From an uncultured Prevotellaceae bacterium (GTDB taxonomy: Bacteria; Bacteroidota; Bacteroidia; Bacteroidales; Bacteroidaceae): DNA of 64,000 nt. The notes below the pieces were generated by a model. The model worked only from the letters and a program-made list of their open reading frames with translations. It did not search any database and was not told the DNA's origin. This document shows, piece after piece, positions 52,194 to 62,537 of this stretch. The stretch's first letter is position 1. The number at the start of each line of letters is the position of its first letter. The position numbers and the translations under genes are program-made. The stretch is taken from NCBI GenBank assembly GCA_902784615.1, contig CACZVN010000016.1, positions 1 to 64,000 on the forward strand, in the 5' to 3' direction.

Positions 52194-53660
52194 TCAGAAT
52201 TGGAAGTAAATAAATGCCTGGCTCTTGCCCGTGAAGGTGATGATGAGCAGGATGATCAACAGATAGAAGGCAAAGCGGCAGACCCTCGTGCTGAACAGTC
52301 GGAAGTCCTGCAGTTGGAGCGCATGCTCCTGCTTGCGTTGAATCCACTCGACAACCAGTAGCATAAGAGCCATGAGGATATACAGTTTGCAGTAATTGTC
52401 GATAACCAAGGGGGCTGCGAAGCCATTAGTACATGTGGCCATGAGGAAGTCAACGGCCTGACTGATGTTGTCAGCCCTGAAGAATACCAACGACAATGCC
52501 CAGAGACAGAAAGTGAGCACCATCTTTCCGACATCTTTCAGGAAGGGCAGACCGTGGTCGTTGGCTTTGAGTTTCTTGTTCTTGCCGAAAGCGCCCGACA
52601 GGATGAGGGGGATGAAGAGCAGACCATGATATAGGCCGAAGACGCCAAAGGTCCAGTTGGCTCCATGCCACAGACCAATGAGTACCAAGTTGATGATGGC
52701 TGCCAGCATAATACCGAGATTCCCGAGATCTCTGAAAGCGATGTTCAGGGGCATGAAGACATAATCCGTGATCCATCCCGTGAGTGACATGTGCCACCTG
52801 CGCCAGAACTCCGCCATGTTACGGGCCAGGAAAGGATGGTTGAAGTTCCTGTTCACCTGGAAGCCCAACAACTTTCCGACGCCAATGGCCATGTTGGAAT
52901 AGCCGTCGAAGTCGGCATAGAGTTGGATGGGGTAGAGCAGGATGGCTATCAGGAGCATAGCCGATGACTGACTGTCGTATGCTGTCCAGGCATTGCCCGT
53001 CATGATGGCCAGGTTGTCGGCAATGACCATCTTTGTGAACATACCCCACAGGATCTGCCGGCAACCGTCTGCCGCCTGCAGATAGTCTAATGTATGTACG
53101 CGCTGCAGTTGTGGCAGGAACTTGTCAGGACGGTCAATGGGACCAGAGAGGATCGTCGGAAAGAATGCGATGTAAGCAGCAAATTCCGTCAGTTCCCTAC
53201 TGGGCATGATATGCTCACGATGGATCTCAATGATGTAACTGATAAGCTTGAACGTAAAGAAACTGACACCGATGGGTAGGATGATGTGAAGCGTGTTCCA
53301 CGATACCTGTAGGCCGATGGCATTCAATAAGTCTGCCAGTGACTCGGCGAAGAAGTTCAGGTATTTGAAATACAACAGGACGGCAATGCCTATCACCACA
53401 CTCAATGTCGTGATATGGGAGGCCCTGCGCGTACGGTGGTTGTCCATCTCGTGGCGGAGCCACAGTCCCAGTCCCCAGAATACGGCGGTGGCTCCCAACA
53501 AAATGGGAATCATCCGCCAGTCGGCAATGCCATAGAAGACATAACTGGCCAGCAGCAGCCAAGTGTTCTGAAAACGTGGGGACTTCCTGCAAACTGGTAG
53601 ATAATAGACAGAGAAGACTATTACAAAGAAGAGCAGGAAGCTGTATGAATTGACAACCAT
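52194..53660 (-). CDS. MBOAT-family O-acyltransferase
   Basis: Polytopic membrane acyltransferase of the DltB/AlgI type, 488 residues with about eleven hydrophobic segments. Conserved features are LPIGVSFFTFKLISYIIE (about 128-145), DFDGYSNMAIGVGKLLG (250-265), EFWRRWHMSLTGWI (284-296), and the invariant histidine in WHGANWTFGVFGLYHG (His332). MBOAT proteins of this kind take an acyl group from a carrier on the cytoplasmic side and deliver it across the membrane. Located between a dedicated ACP and an SGNH partner. Confidence 0.92.
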   Translation of the reverse strand: MVVNSYSFLLFFVIVFSVYYLPVCRKSPRFQNTWLLLASYVFYGIADWRMIPILLGATAVFWGLGLWLRHEMDNHRTRRASHITTLSVVIGIAVLLYFKYLNFFAESLADLLNAIGLQVSWNTLHIILPIGVSFFTFKLISYIIEIHREHIMPSRELTEFAAYIAFFPTILSGPIDRPDKFLPQLQRVHTLDYLQAADGCRQILWGMFTKMVIADNLAIMTGNAWTAYDSQSSAMLLIAILLYPIQLYADFDGYSNMAIGVGKLLGFQVNRNFNHPFLARNMAEFWRRWHMSLTGWITDYVFMPLNIAFRDLGNLGIMLAAIINLVLIGLWHGANWTFGVFGLYHGLLFIPLILSGAFGKNKKLKANDHGLPFLKDVGKMVLTFCLWALSLVFFRADNISQAVDFLMATCTNGFAAPLVIDNYCKLYILMALMLLVVEWIQRKQEHALQLQDFRLFSTRVCRFAFYLLIILLIITFTGKSQAFIYFQF

Positions 53661-53664
53661 GTGC

Positions 53665-53907
53665 TTACTTCAGTTTCTCCAGCATCGAGGTGACCATCTC
53701 GCCGACGTTCCTCCACTTCATGATCTCTAAGGAGGTGAACTTAATGCCAAATGCCTTCTCGATGGCCACAATGAGCTGAATATGACTCAGGGAGTCCCAT
53801 TCCTCAATGTCGTTGGCACTGGTCTCGTCTGTCAATTCCAGTTCGTCGAGGTCGAATACATCCAAGAAAATCTCATGTAACTTGCTAAAAATCTCTGCTT
53901 TTTCCAT
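53665..53907 (-). CDS. Dedicated acyl carrier protein
   Basis: 80-residue four-helix carrier with the phosphopantetheine serine in EEWDSLSHIQLI (Ser39). It is acidic in helices 1-2. The sequence is not that of the housekeeping AcpP, whose motif is GADSLD; the WDSL form is typical of pathway-specific carriers such as those working with FkbH or DltA-like enzymes. It sits 4 bp before the MBOAT gene, so is the likely acyl donor. Confidence 0.9.
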   Translation of the reverse strand: MEKAEIFSKLHEIFLDVFDLDELELTDETSANDIEEWDSLSHIQLIVAIEKAFGIKFTSLEIMKWRNVGEMVTSMLEKLK

Positions 53908-53926
53908 ATCTTTTACTTTTTTACCT

Positions 53927-54646
53927 TTATATTATATGTTGTGCGGCGTTGACAGGAATCTCCACGCCATTTAACTGTTGACTGGCCTCTAACAGACTGA
54001 CGATGATGCCAGCCACCTCTTCCGGCTGTAGGAGTTTCTTCAGAGGATGCGCCTCTTTCATCTGTTCCAATTGGAAGTCCTCAACCTTTCCAAAGTCAGT
54101 CTGCATATAGTCTGGGAGGATGCAGTTGCTGGTGATATTAAACCGTCCCAGTTCCTTGCTCCAACTCTTGGACAGCTGTCGGATATAGGCTTTGGTTGCC
54201 GTATAGACGGAGAATCCTGTTGGGGGTACGTCCATCACGTAGGAGGTGATGATATTGATGATCTTTCCGAACTTACGTTTCCGCATACCTTGGGCACAGG
54301 CCTGTGTAATCCTGATGACGGGCATCACGTTGTCATGGAAAGCCTTGGAAAAGTCATCTGGGGCTGTCTTGTGGAAATGGACACCTTGTGCGGTACCGGC
54401 ATAGGCATTGTTGATGAGCACATCAACCTGCTCGTTTGACAGGATCTGTATAAATTGGTCCACACTCGCTTCATCGGTAAAATCTACCTGGACTGCCCTG
54501 ACATTGGCGTATTGGCCAGCCAGTGCCTGGGCTTCATCCTCATGACGGCAATAGGTAAATAATACCTGATGCCCTGCCGATGCTGCACATGCTTCTACCA
54601 ATGCCTTTCCCAAACCAGAGGATCCTCCTGTGATGATAATGTTCAT
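53927..54646 (-). CDS. Short-chain dehydrogenase/reductase
   Basis: NAD(P)-dependent SDR of about 239 residues. Cofactor loop TGGSSGLGKALVEA near residue 6, LINNAYAGTAQG where most family members have NNAG, and catalytic YTATKAYIRQLSKS with the Tyr-x3-Lys pair. It resembles 3-oxoacyl-ACP reductases. With a hotdog dehydratase and an ACP next to it, reduction of a carrier-bound keto group is the simplest reading. Confidence 0.86.
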   Translation of the reverse strand: MNIIITGGSSGLGKALVEACAASAGHQVLFTYCRHEDEAQALAGQYANVRAVQVDFTDEASVDQFIQILSNEQVDVLINNAYAGTAQGVHFHKTAPDDFSKAFHDNVMPVIRITQACAQGMRKRKFGKIINIITSYVMDVPPTGFSVYTATKAYIRQLSKSWSKELGRFNITSNCILPDYMQTDFGKVEDFQLEQMKEAHPLKKLLQPEEVAGIIVSLLEASQQLNGVEIPVNAAQHII

Positions 54647-54649
54647 GCG

Positions 54650-55072
54650 TTATTCGTTTAAGAGTCCTATCTGCACATGCCCTTTGGCCACCAGTTGACG
54701 ACCAGTGTCAGTTGTCTTATAGAACTTGAGTTTATAATTGATGATGTTGACTGCCTCAGAAACAGTGTGGATACCAGCCTCAAGTGTAATCTCGTCGTTC
54801 AGGAACACTGGCTTGTGGAAGTTGATGTCCTGTGACTGGATCATGACGTGTGGGGTAGGGAGACACATGCCTACGAAGTGAGAGATAAAGGCATTGAGGA
54901 TGTTGCCATACATGACACAGCCTCTGAACCCCTTTGATTTGGCAAAGGCTTCATCTGTATGCAGGGGATTCATATCCTGACTGCAATGCTGGAAACTCTC
55001 GTAAACCTCAGGTGTCACTTGATAGACATGTGACAACGATGCCGTCTTCTCAGCCAGTTCTGTAATAGTCAT
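54650..55072 (-). CDS. MaoC-like hotdog-fold hydratase/dehydratase
   Basis: Single hotdog domain of 140 residues with the (R)-hydratase signature: catalytic Asp and His in CSQDMNPLHTDEAFA (about 30-44), followed by GFRGCVMYGNIL. Such enzymes interconvert 3-hydroxyacyl and enoyl thioesters. Its ATG overlaps the FkbH stop (55069-55072), and the SDR follows after 3 bp. Confidence 0.85.
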   Translation of the reverse strand: MTITELAEKTASLSHVYQVTPEVYESFQHCSQDMNPLHTDEAFAKSKGFRGCVMYGNILNAFISHFVGMCLPTPHVMIQSQDINFHKPVFLNDEITLEAGIHTVSEAVNIINYKLKFYKTTDTGRQLVAKGHVQIGLLNE

Positions 55073-56811
55073 GCTGTTTCCGATTTAGTAATATAACATT
55101 CTCTTGGTTGATAGGCTACCACATCCAGTTCATACTGGGCAGTGGCTGCATCTTCGATTTTCGTAAAGCCAAGACCAGGATAGTGCTGTTCCACCATCTT
55201 GTTCTTGGGGGTAGGAAGATACTCGCCGATAATGCGCTTGTAGCCTGCTGCCTTGGCACGCTCCACCATCGTGTTGAGGGTGAAATTTTCCATGCCACGC
55301 TTCAGCACACGGCAACTCATGAACCAGGTATCAACAAATAATGTCTCTGCATCCTGGGGCTTCATGATGATGACGGCAATCAGACCGTTGTCACCGAATT
55401 TATCCTCCAACGTAAAGCTCAGGTCAATGACTTTAGGATCCTGTGCCAGAGCCTCGATATCGGCCTCTGTATAGCGAATTGTTCTGAGGTTGAACTGGTT
55501 GCTGCGCTGGGATAGTTGGGCAACGCGTGGGGTATTGAACTTCGTGAATCCGCTGACGACGGACACCATGTCAAGTGACTTCAGGAAGTCTGCCTCGTTG
55601 CTGAAGGTCTTCTGGAGGGAGACACGTTTGGCTTCTACCTGATACTGTTTGGTACGGTCTTTGTCAGCGTTGCTATAAGATGCCGTCTCAAAGAGGTTCA
55701 AACTATAGAGGTACTCCAGATAATCCCCTGGATCAACAGGGAGTTCAGGCACTGTAATACCAGGAATATTCTCCCTGACCATGTTACGCTCGAAGGGGTT
55801 GTCATCGAGGAATACCATCGAGTCGAAACCGATGTTCAGGATGCTCTGGATGGTGCGGATATTATCTACTTTTGTCTCCCAGTTGGCTTGGAATACAGCA
55901 ATGTCTTCGAGTTTCAGCACCATGTCAGGGTGCTTCTCGAAAGGCTCCTTGGCCGTCTCCTCATTGTTCTTTGAGGCCACACAGATGATAATCCCTCGCT
56001 GTTTTAGTTTCTTCACCCACATCTGGAACTCTGTGAATGCCTTACCGATACCCAGACCATGTCCCAGTTGTATGCCTTCCAGTCCGTCATCGCCGATGAC
56101 GCCTCCCCAGACCGTATTGTCAAGATCCAGGATCAGGCATTTCTTGAACTGTCCCTTGATAGCGCAGATGATATCCATCACCCGGCTGGCCACATAGGGC
56201 AGGGCATCAATGCTGAGCACCATCTCCGTACTGACATATACATTCGGTGCAAACATGAAGTCACGACCTAACTTGTTCTGCAGTCCGGCAATGTCACAGA
56301 TAAACAGGTTGGCATATTGCTGGGAGAGATCCATCAGTCCCATATTGAGCTTGCGTACCTGATATGTCAGCGAGGAAGTCACCTTCGTAGCATAACTGCC
56401 AAAGACGGTATCCTCAATCTCCGGATAGTCGAAATAGATAATCTTCTTGTTGGTCAAAGCTGGGTTCTCACAGAGCGAAGATACAAAGGCGAGACGGTCG
56501 TCTGCCAAGGTACTCTGCTGTTCCTGGTTCAGGGCACTGTGCTGCTCACCCAACTTATGCGTTGACTGGAATACGACGATGAAATCCGCATCAAACTCGT
56601 AGAGTTCACTCGTGGGATCCAGAAACTGGCGTTCCACCTGATTGTACTCTGCCTCGAAGAGGTCGGTCTGATAGCCGCGCTCGATGCTGATGCCTTTGAT
56701 GGCTGTAGCCAGGAACTGTGTGGCCGTATCACCTACCAGAGCCACTTTGGTCTGTGGCAGTCCGGCCGGCATGTGCTTCACAGATTTCTTGAGTTCTTGA
56801 AAAGAAAGCAT
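55069..56811 (-). CDS. FkbH-like HAD-IIIC protein with GNAT-like C-terminus
   Basis: Three parts: an N-terminal SGNH-like region (about 20-215, VALVGDTATQFLATAI); a HAD-IIIC phosphatase core with nucleophile DLDNT (229-233) in LILDLDNTVWGGVIGDDG, the FkbH signature; and a C-terminal GNAT-like domain (about 420-565, DNGLIAVIIMKP and CRVLKRGMENFTLNTM). Characterised FkbH enzymes take 1,3-bisphosphoglycerate and load a glyceryl group onto a carrier protein. Here the carrier would be the ACP three genes on. 580 residues. The start is one base after the ATPase stop. Confidence 0.88.
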   Translation of the reverse strand: MLSFQELKKSVKHMPAGLPQTKVALVGDTATQFLATAIKGISIERGYQTDLFEAEYNQVERQFLDPTSELYEFDADFIVVFQSTHKLGEQHSALNQEQQSTLADDRLAFVSSLCENPALTNKKIIYFDYPEIEDTVFGSYATKVTSSLTYQVRKLNMGLMDLSQQYANLFICDIAGLQNKLGRDFMFAPNVYVSTEMVLSIDALPYVASRVMDIICAIKGQFKKCLILDLDNTVWGGVIGDDGLEGIQLGHGLGIGKAFTEFQMWVKKLKQRGIIICVASKNNEETAKEPFEKHPDMVLKLEDIAVFQANWETKVDNIRTIQSILNIGFDSMVFLDDNPFERNMVRENIPGITVPELPVDPGDYLEYLYSLNLFETASYSNADKDRTKQYQVEAKRVSLQKTFSNEADFLKSLDMVSVVSGFTKFNTPRVAQLSQRSNQFNLRTIRYTEADIEALAQDPKVIDLSFTLEDKFGDNGLIAVIIMKPQDAETLFVDTWFMSCRVLKRGMENFTLNTMVERAKAAGYKRIIGEYLPTPKNKMVEQHYPGLGFTKIEDAATAQYELDVVAYQPRECYITKSETA

Positions 56812-56812
56812 A

Positions 56813-57514
56813 TTATTCAGTTTCGAAATAATTCTCTAATTCACTGCGGGCGCTTCCCTGTTCGTTCTGCATGTCACGGATGATCTGACCTTTCTCAAGC
56901 AGCGCAATGCGTGTGGAGATATCGATGGTGTGAGCCAGATTGTGACTGGATACGAGAATGGTGGCTCCCGTCTCCTTGTTGTATTCCGTTAGTACATGCT
57001 TCAGTACATTCTGACTAGAGGGATCCAGGAAGTTAAAGGGTTCGTCGAGGATTACCAGTTTTGGACGGTTAAAGAGGGCGGAGATGATGCCCACCTTCTG
57101 TTTGTTACCTGCCGAGAGGTTACGGATCAGTTTCTTCTGCCCGAAGATTTCTCCATTGGCCAGACGCTCAAAATCCTTAAGGCGTTCGTTCACCTGTTCC
57201 TGAGTCATATTCGTGATCTTGCCGATGAAGGCGAAATATTCCTCAGGAGTGAGGAAGTCAATGAGGAAGCCTTCGTCGATATAGGCACCTGTGGAGGCTT
57301 TCCATTCCTCAGACTGGGCAGGGTTGATGCCGTCGAGACCGACCTGGCCTTCATCGGGCTTCAGCAGATCAAGGAGCATGCGGAACAAGGTGGTCTTTCC
57401 TGCACCGTTATTTCCTACCAGACCGAGGATGTCCCCGTCGTTGACAGTAAACGTTCCAATATTACAGGCGAGGGTTTCGCCGAAAGATTTCTTGAGGTTT
57501 TCTATTGTAATCAT
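56813..57514 (-). CDS. ABC transporter ATPase subunit without adjacent permease
   Basis: Walker [12 protein letters not shown] near residue 38, signature [16 protein letters not shown], Walker [13 protein letters not shown], and the H-loop SSHNLAH. Sequence type is that of multidrug/ABC-2-type ATPases. No membrane subunit is nearby, so it may couple to one encoded elsewhere. ATG 57514 is used; it overlaps the secA stop as ATGA, so its translation is tied to secA. 233 residues. Confidence 0.88.
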   Translation of the reverse strand: MITIENLKKSFGETLACNIGTFTVNDGDILGLVGNNGAGKTTLFRMLLDLLKPDEGQVGLDGINPAQSEEWKASTGAYIDEGFLIDFLTPEEYFAFIGKITNMTQEQVNERLKDFERLANGEIFGQKKLIRNLSAGNKQKVGIISALFNRPKLVILDEPFNFLDPSSQNVLKHVLTEYNKETGATILVSSHNLAHTIDISTRIALLEKGQIIRDMQNEQGSARSELENYFETE

Positions 57515-60500
57515 ACTACACCCTTTCCATGACAATTCTTAAACTTCTTACCTGAGCCGCAGGGACATGGATCATTACGTCCGGGCAGTTTGTCCTTGAT
57601 GATTGGCGTGCGATTCTGTTGAGCACGGGTGTCGTGCGCAGCTGCAGCCGCCTGGTTGGGATCTGTGAGCTGTTCCTCGCCGATGTTCTGCTTCGACTCC
57701 GTATATTGCTGGCGCTGCGTGCGTTGTTCGGGAGCAGCCTCGCGAACCTGCTGTTGGGTAGCCTCTGGAATCTGAGCACGCGTGAGAATAGAGCAGATAC
57801 GGTTATACATCTCGTTGATCATGTCATCCCAAACCTTCGCTGATTCAAGTTTGAAGATCAGCAACGGGTCTTTTTGCTCGTACGAGGCATTCTGTACGGA
57901 GTGCTTCAACTCATCGAGCTGACGCAGGTTCTCTTTCCATGAGTCGTCAATGATATGCAGGAGAATAGACTTCTCAAACTCCTTCACAATCGACTTGCTT
58001 TCAGATTCGTATGCCTCTTTCAGGTTACAGGGAATGTTGTACATCTTACGGCCGTCGGTCATAGGCACCAGAATACGCTCATACATCTGTCCCTGGTTCT
58101 CATAGACTTGCTTGATGATGGGCTGAGCCACGGTCTGGATTCGTTCCGTACGACGGTTGAAATTCTCGATGGCAGCCTGGAAGGCGTTCTCTGTCAGTGC
58201 CTCACGGGGCTGGTTGATATAGTCTTCACTGGTAAACGGAACCTCCATCGACAGCACGTGGAGGAACTCCTCCTTACAGCCCTGGTAGTCACCAGAGTTC
58301 TCGATGATGTTCACCACACGATCCCAGATGATATTGGCGATATCCATACCGATGCGCTCACCCATAAGGGCGTGACGACGCTTCTCGTAGATCACAGTAC
58401 GCTGCTTGTTCATCACATCATCATACTCGATCAGACGTTTACGAATACCGAAGTTGTTTTCCTCGACCTTCTTCTGGGCACGCTCGATACTCCTTGAGAT
58501 CATTGGACTCTCGATCATCTCTCCGTCCTTGAAGCCCAGACGGTCCATTACAGAAGCAATACGCTCAGAAGCGAACAGTCGCATCAGTTTATCCTCGAGA
58601 GAGACGAAGAATACCGAAGAACCCGGGTCACCCTGACGACCTGCACGACCACGCAACTGACGATCGACACGACGGCTTTCGTGGCGCTCCGTACCGATGA
58701 TGGCAAGACCACCAGCGGCCTTCACTTCCGGTGAAAGCTTAATATCGGTACCACGACCTGCCATGTTGGTGGCGATGGTAACGGCACCGAGTCCGTTGGT
58801 CGATTGTCCGGCCTGTGCCACAATGTCTGCCTCCTTCTGGTGGAGCTTGGCATTCAGCACCTGATGGGGGATCTTACGCATGGAGAGCATCTTTGAGAGC
58901 AACTCAGAGATCTCGACCGAGGTGGTACCTACCAAGGTAGGACGCCCAGATTCGCGCATCTTGACAATCTCGTCAATCACGGCGTTATACTTCTCACGGG
59001 CGGTCTTATAGACACGGTCATCCTGATCATTACGGATCACAGGACGGTTGGTAGGAATCTCCACCACGTCGAGTTTGTAGATATCCCAGAACTCACCAGC
59101 CTCTGTAGAAGCCGTACCTGTCATACCGGCTAATTTGTGGTACATGCGGAAGTAGTTCTGCAGGGTGATGGTGGCGAAGGTCTGTGTGGCAGCTTCTACC
59201 TTGACGTGCTCCTTGGCCTCGACAGCCTGATGCAGACCGTCGCTCCAACGGCGGCCTTCCATGATACGGCCTGTCTGCTCATCCACGATTTTCACCTCAC
59301 CATCGATGACCACATATTCGTCATCCTTATTAAACATACAGTAGGCCTTCAGCAACTGCTGGAGGGTATGTACGCGCTCACTCTGTATGGCATAATGGTT
59401 CAGGAGTTCGTCCTTCTTGTCCAAACGCTCCTGATCACTGAGACCAGCCTCAGCCTCCAAGGCAGAGAGTTCGGAAGTGATATCGGGAAGCACGAAGAGT
59501 TCTGTGTCGTTCACCTGTTTGGCGAGCCAGGCTGTACCCTTATCCGTCAGGTCGCAGGAGTTCAATTTCTCATCGACGACGAAATACAGAGGCTCCACGC
59601 ATTCTGGCATACGACGGTTGTTATTCTCCATGTAGATATTCTCAGTATTCTGCATACCAGCCTTGATACCCTCTTCGGAGAGGAACTTGATCAAGGGCTT
59701 GTTCTTTGGCATGGCCTTATGAGAGCGGTATAGTGACAGGAAACCTGCGTCGAGTTTTTCCTGACCTTCCTTTTTGTTGCCTGCTTCTACGAGGCGGTTA
59801 CCTTCGCCGATCAAAGTCTTGGCATCTGCCAGATACTGAGTCGCCAACTGACGCTGAACACCCACAAGGCGCTCCACCAGGGGTTGATATTCCTCGAACA
59901 TCTGATCATCGCCCTTGGGCACAGGACCGGAGATAATCAGCGGTGTACGGGCATCATCAATCAACACAGAGTCCACCTCATCGACGATAGCGTAGTTATG
60001 TGAGCGCTGCACAAGGTCAGCAGGTGAGATAGCCATGTTATCACGCAGATAGTCAAAACCGAATTCATTGTTTGTACCAAAGGTGATATCTGCCTGATAG
60101 GCTCTGCGACGAGCCTCTGAGTTAGGCTGGTGCTTGTCGATACAATCAACGCTCAGTCCATGGAACATATAAAGCGGTCCCATCCACTCGGAGTCACGCT
60201 TGGCCAGGTAGTCGTTCACGGTCACAACGTGAACACCATTACCAGTCAGTGCATTCAGGAAGACGGGTAGGGTAGCCACGAGGGTCTTACCTTCACCCGT
60301 TGCCATTTCTGCGATCTTACCCTGATGCAAAACAACACCACCGAACAACTGTACGTCGTAGTGGATCATCTCCCATTTCAGGTCATTACCACCTGCTGTC
60401 CAGTGGTTATGGTAGATGGCCTTATCACCGTCGATGGTGATAAAGTCCTTCTTGGGATCACCGGCCAGTTCACGGTCGAAGTCTGTAGCCGTGACGATGG

Positions 60501-60879
60501 TCTCTTCGTTCTCAGCGAAACGCTTGGCTGTCTCTTTTACGATGGCGAAAACCTCAGGCATCACCTCATCGAGCGCTTTCTCATAGATATCGAGCACTTC
60601 CTTCTCTATCTTGTCGATCTGCTCGAAAATGCTGGCACGTTCGTCAATGGGGGTGTTCTCGATAGTTGCCTTCAGTTCTGCAATTTTGGCCTTTTGCTCT
60701 TTAGCAGAGTCCTGTACCTGCTTTTGGAGTTCTTTGGTACGCTGGCGGAGCGCATCGTTATCTAAGGATGCCACTTTCTCCGTAGCGGCCTTGGCCTGTT
60801 CTACAAATGGTTGGATTAATTTCATGTCGCGGGTGGATTTGTCACCAAACAACGACTTGAGGAACTTGTTGAAATTCAT
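57511..60879 (-). CDS. secA: Protein translocase ATPase SecA
   Basis: Motor of the Sec pathway, 1122 residues; the Bacteroidetes type with insertions is longer than the ~900 of E. coli. Walker [44 protein letters not shown], and a C-terminal SEC-C zinc motif [19 protein letters not shown]. The first gene of the operon, with a good promoter and a leader of about 50 nt. Its 3' end is coupled to the ABC ATPase gene, which ties an essential gene to the acyl-transfer genes. Confidence 0.97.
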   Translation of the reverse strand: MNFNKFLKSLFGDKSTRDMKLIQPFVEQAKAATEKVASLDNDALRQRTKELQKQVQDSAKEQKAKIAELKATIENTPIDERASIFEQIDKIEKEVLDIYEKALDEVMPEVFAIVKETAKRFAENEETIVTATDFDRELAGDPKKDFITIDGDKAIYHNHWTAGGNDLKWEMIHYDVQLFGGVVLHQGKIAEMATGEGKTLVATLPVFLNALTGNGVHVVTVNDYLAKRDSEWMGPLYMFHGLSVDCIDKHQPNSEARRRAYQADITFGTNNEFGFDYLRDNMAISPADLVQRSHNYAIVDEVDSVLIDDARTPLIISGPVPKGDDQMFEEYQPLVERLVGVQRQLATQYLADAKTLIGEGNRLVEAGNKKEGQEKLDAGFLSLYRSHKAMPKNKPLIKFLSEEGIKAGMQNTENIYMENNNRRMPECVEPLYFVVDEKLNSCDLTDKGTAWLAKQVNDTELFVLPDITSELSALEAEAGLSDQERLDKKDELLNHYAIQSERVHTLQQLLKAYCMFNKDDEYVVIDGEVKIVDEQTGRIMEGRRWSDGLHQAVEAKEHVKVEAATQTFATITLQNYFRMYHKLAGMTGTASTEAGEFWDIYKLDVVEIPTNRPVIRNDQDDRVYKTAREKYNAVIDEIVKMRESGRPTLVGTTSVEISELLSKMLSMRKIPHQVLNAKLHQKEADIVAQAGQSTNGLGAVTIATNMAGRGTDIKLSPEVKAAGGLAIIGTERHESRRVDRQLRGRAGRQGDPGSSVFFVSLEDKLMRLFASERIASVMDRLGFKDGEMIESPMISRSIERAQKKVEENNFGIRKRLIEYDDVMNKQRTVIYEKRRHALMGERIGMDIANIIWDRVVNIIENSGDYQGCKEEFLHVLSMEVPFTSEDYINQPREALTENAFQAAIENFNRRTERIQTVAQPIIKQVYENQGQMYERILVPMTDGRKMYNIPCNLKEAYESESKSIVKEFEKSILLHIIDDSWKENLRQLDELKHSVQNASYEQKDPLLIFKLESAKVWDDMINEMYNRICSILTRAQIPEATQQQVREAAPEQRTQRQQYTESKQNIGEEQLTDPNQAAAAAHDTRAQQNRTPIIKDKLPGRNDPCPCGSGKKFKNCHGKGVV

Positions 60880-60933
60880 ATTGTTATCTTACTGTTTTTT
60901 CAATTTAATAATCTGTTTTCTGAAAATCGGCTG

Positions 60934-60965
60934 CAAAGTTACATAAAAAAAATGTAACTGCCAAA
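60934..60965 (-). promoter_or_regulatory. Promoter of the secA-acyl transfer operon
   Basis: On the minus strand, TTTG (60962-60965) and TAACTTTG (60934-60941), spacing 20 nt. Confidence 0.7.
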
Positions 60966-61007
60966 GAAATCATACAGAACATAGTTCTGAAAGGTTCAAT
61001 TTACCAT

Positions 61008-62537
61008 TCAGAACAATGGTTCTGCAGTACAGGCATTAGGAGCTCTTATACGGATGGACTTGGCAATAGTCGGAGCTATCCTATCAGTAGTAACTGGTAT
61101 TTGTACATGTCCTGCAGGGATTCCCACACCATAAAAGATGATAGGGAAAGCAGGGACAGCCGCCTGTGAAAGTCTGTCATCATTAGTGTCTTCATTTTGC
61201 AAATGCCAACCAGAAGCAACCTCAATCAGAATGTCGCCACTGTGCTGAGAATGGAAGCTGTTGCGCACCTTTGAGAAAAGGCCTTCGTAACTGTTCAGAA
61301 GTTGTTGGGCAGTGAATACATTCTTAACCCCAGACATCTGCAAGATAAACTCTTGAGCTCGCTGAGAGGCATCTTCCAGACTGATACGCTTAGATTCCAG
61401 TAATTTGTGATTGAGATAGAGTTGGTCGTCGTAGCAGGTATTAACATAGCGTCCCTGTCCCCAGAGGGCTCCAAAATACATATTCAGCAGGTTAGCAGCC
61501 CGATTTATATAAAATGTGCCTGTGGGAATGCGGTATTTCGAGTAGTCTGTGCTTTCTGGGTCACTATAGCCTGTACTGGTAATGCAGAAGAGTACCTGTT
61601 CCTTGCCAAGTTTGTTCTCCAATGCTGTTATCAGACTGTCTAACGACTGATCAAGACGAATATAAGTATCTTTGAGTTCTTTCTGACATTCTGTCACAGG
61701 CTTGTGGTCAAAAGGTCCGGCATAATAGGAAAGACATAGTAGGTCGGTGATGGAATCAGTACCCATTTCCTGTTCATCGACACAGGCTAGTGCCAATGCC
61801 GTTATGTCAGCATTTATCAAACCAGATGTCTGATATTCCTGATATTTCCTGTTGCTCTTAAGATGATGTTTGAAATCAGGCTTTTGCTTGACGATAAAAG
61901 GCTGCCATTCTATCCGCCTTTTCTTTTTATTTGTTTTGTTTAACTCATTGTAAGAGAGTGCCCATACAGGTATTCCATTTGAGTAATACTGAGATGTGAT
62001 CCATTGCCCAGTATTCCCACTCATCCATACAGCTCCATCAGCTGCATGACCAGCAGACAGAATGGCCATATCCTGAAAAGGTGAAATAGCAAATATTTTC
62101 GCATTGCCATTTGTGGAGATCTTCAGTTCATCGCCTATACAAGAGACTGCCAATTGGGCAGGTGAAGGTATGTCTGGTTGATGTGTGTCTTCTGTACAAG
62201 ATACTGGTCGCAAACTATTTTTGTCGATCCATTGATCCCCGGTAATACCATGATAGAATGGGGTTGTACCCGTGACAATGGTCGAAATGGCAGAAGCTTG
62301 ATCCGGATTGATGAAGGGGTAAGAAACATTCTCGTAAACAAGACCCTGCGACAATAACTTTTTAAAACCATTATCTCCATAGTTAGCAGCGAAGGATTCA
62401 AGAAAGTCGCTGCGTAACTGGTCGATGGTGATATTGACGACCAGTCTTGGCACCTGCCTGTTTACATATTGTGCCTGAGCATCAATATGCCATCCTAATA
62501 CGGCCAGCAGGGTAATGGAGAGATAATGGTTCCTCAC
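61008..62537 (-). CDS. Exported alkaline-phosphatase-fold protein, probable pseudoenzyme
   Basis: Signal peptide (YLSITLLAVLGWHIDAQAQ) and a PafA/NPP-like phosphatase fold: VVNITIDQLRSDFL with the first metal Asp, YENVSYPFINPDQAS, TGTTPFYHGITGDQW, IIFYGVGI. Aligned by eye with PafA, the nucleophile motif T-x-x-x-H-x-S reads QASAIST, the metal pair DH in TADHG reads TG in TSTGYSD, the D-x-x-G-H site reads AGPFDH, and the late His of THVP is missing (PAFP). I infer loss of metal binding and catalysis. GTG start, overlapping the Lnb stop by 4 bp. 509 residues. Confidence 0.75.
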   Translation of the reverse strand: MRNHYLSITLLAVLGWHIDAQAQYVNRQVPRLVVNITIDQLRSDFLESFAANYGDNGFKKLLSQGLVYENVSYPFINPDQASAISTIVTGTTPFYHGITGDQWIDKNSLRPVSCTEDTHQPDIPSPAQLAVSCIGDELKISTNGNAKIFAISPFQDMAILSAGHAADGAVWMSGNTGQWITSQYYSNGIPVWALSYNELNKTNKKKRRIEWQPFIVKQKPDFKHHLKSNRKYQEYQTSGLINADITALALACVDEQEMGTDSITDLLCLSYYAGPFDHKPVTECQKELKDTYIRLDQSLDSLITALENKLGKEQVLFCITSTGYSDPESTDYSKYRIPTGTFYINRAANLLNMYFGALWGQGRYVNTCYDDQLYLNHKLLESKRISLEDASQRAQEFILQMSGVKNVFTAQQLLNSYEGLFSKVRNSFHSQHSGDILIEVASGWHLQNEDTNDDRLSQAAVPAFPIIFYGVGIPAGHVQIPVTTDRIAPTIAKSIRIRAPNACTAEPLF

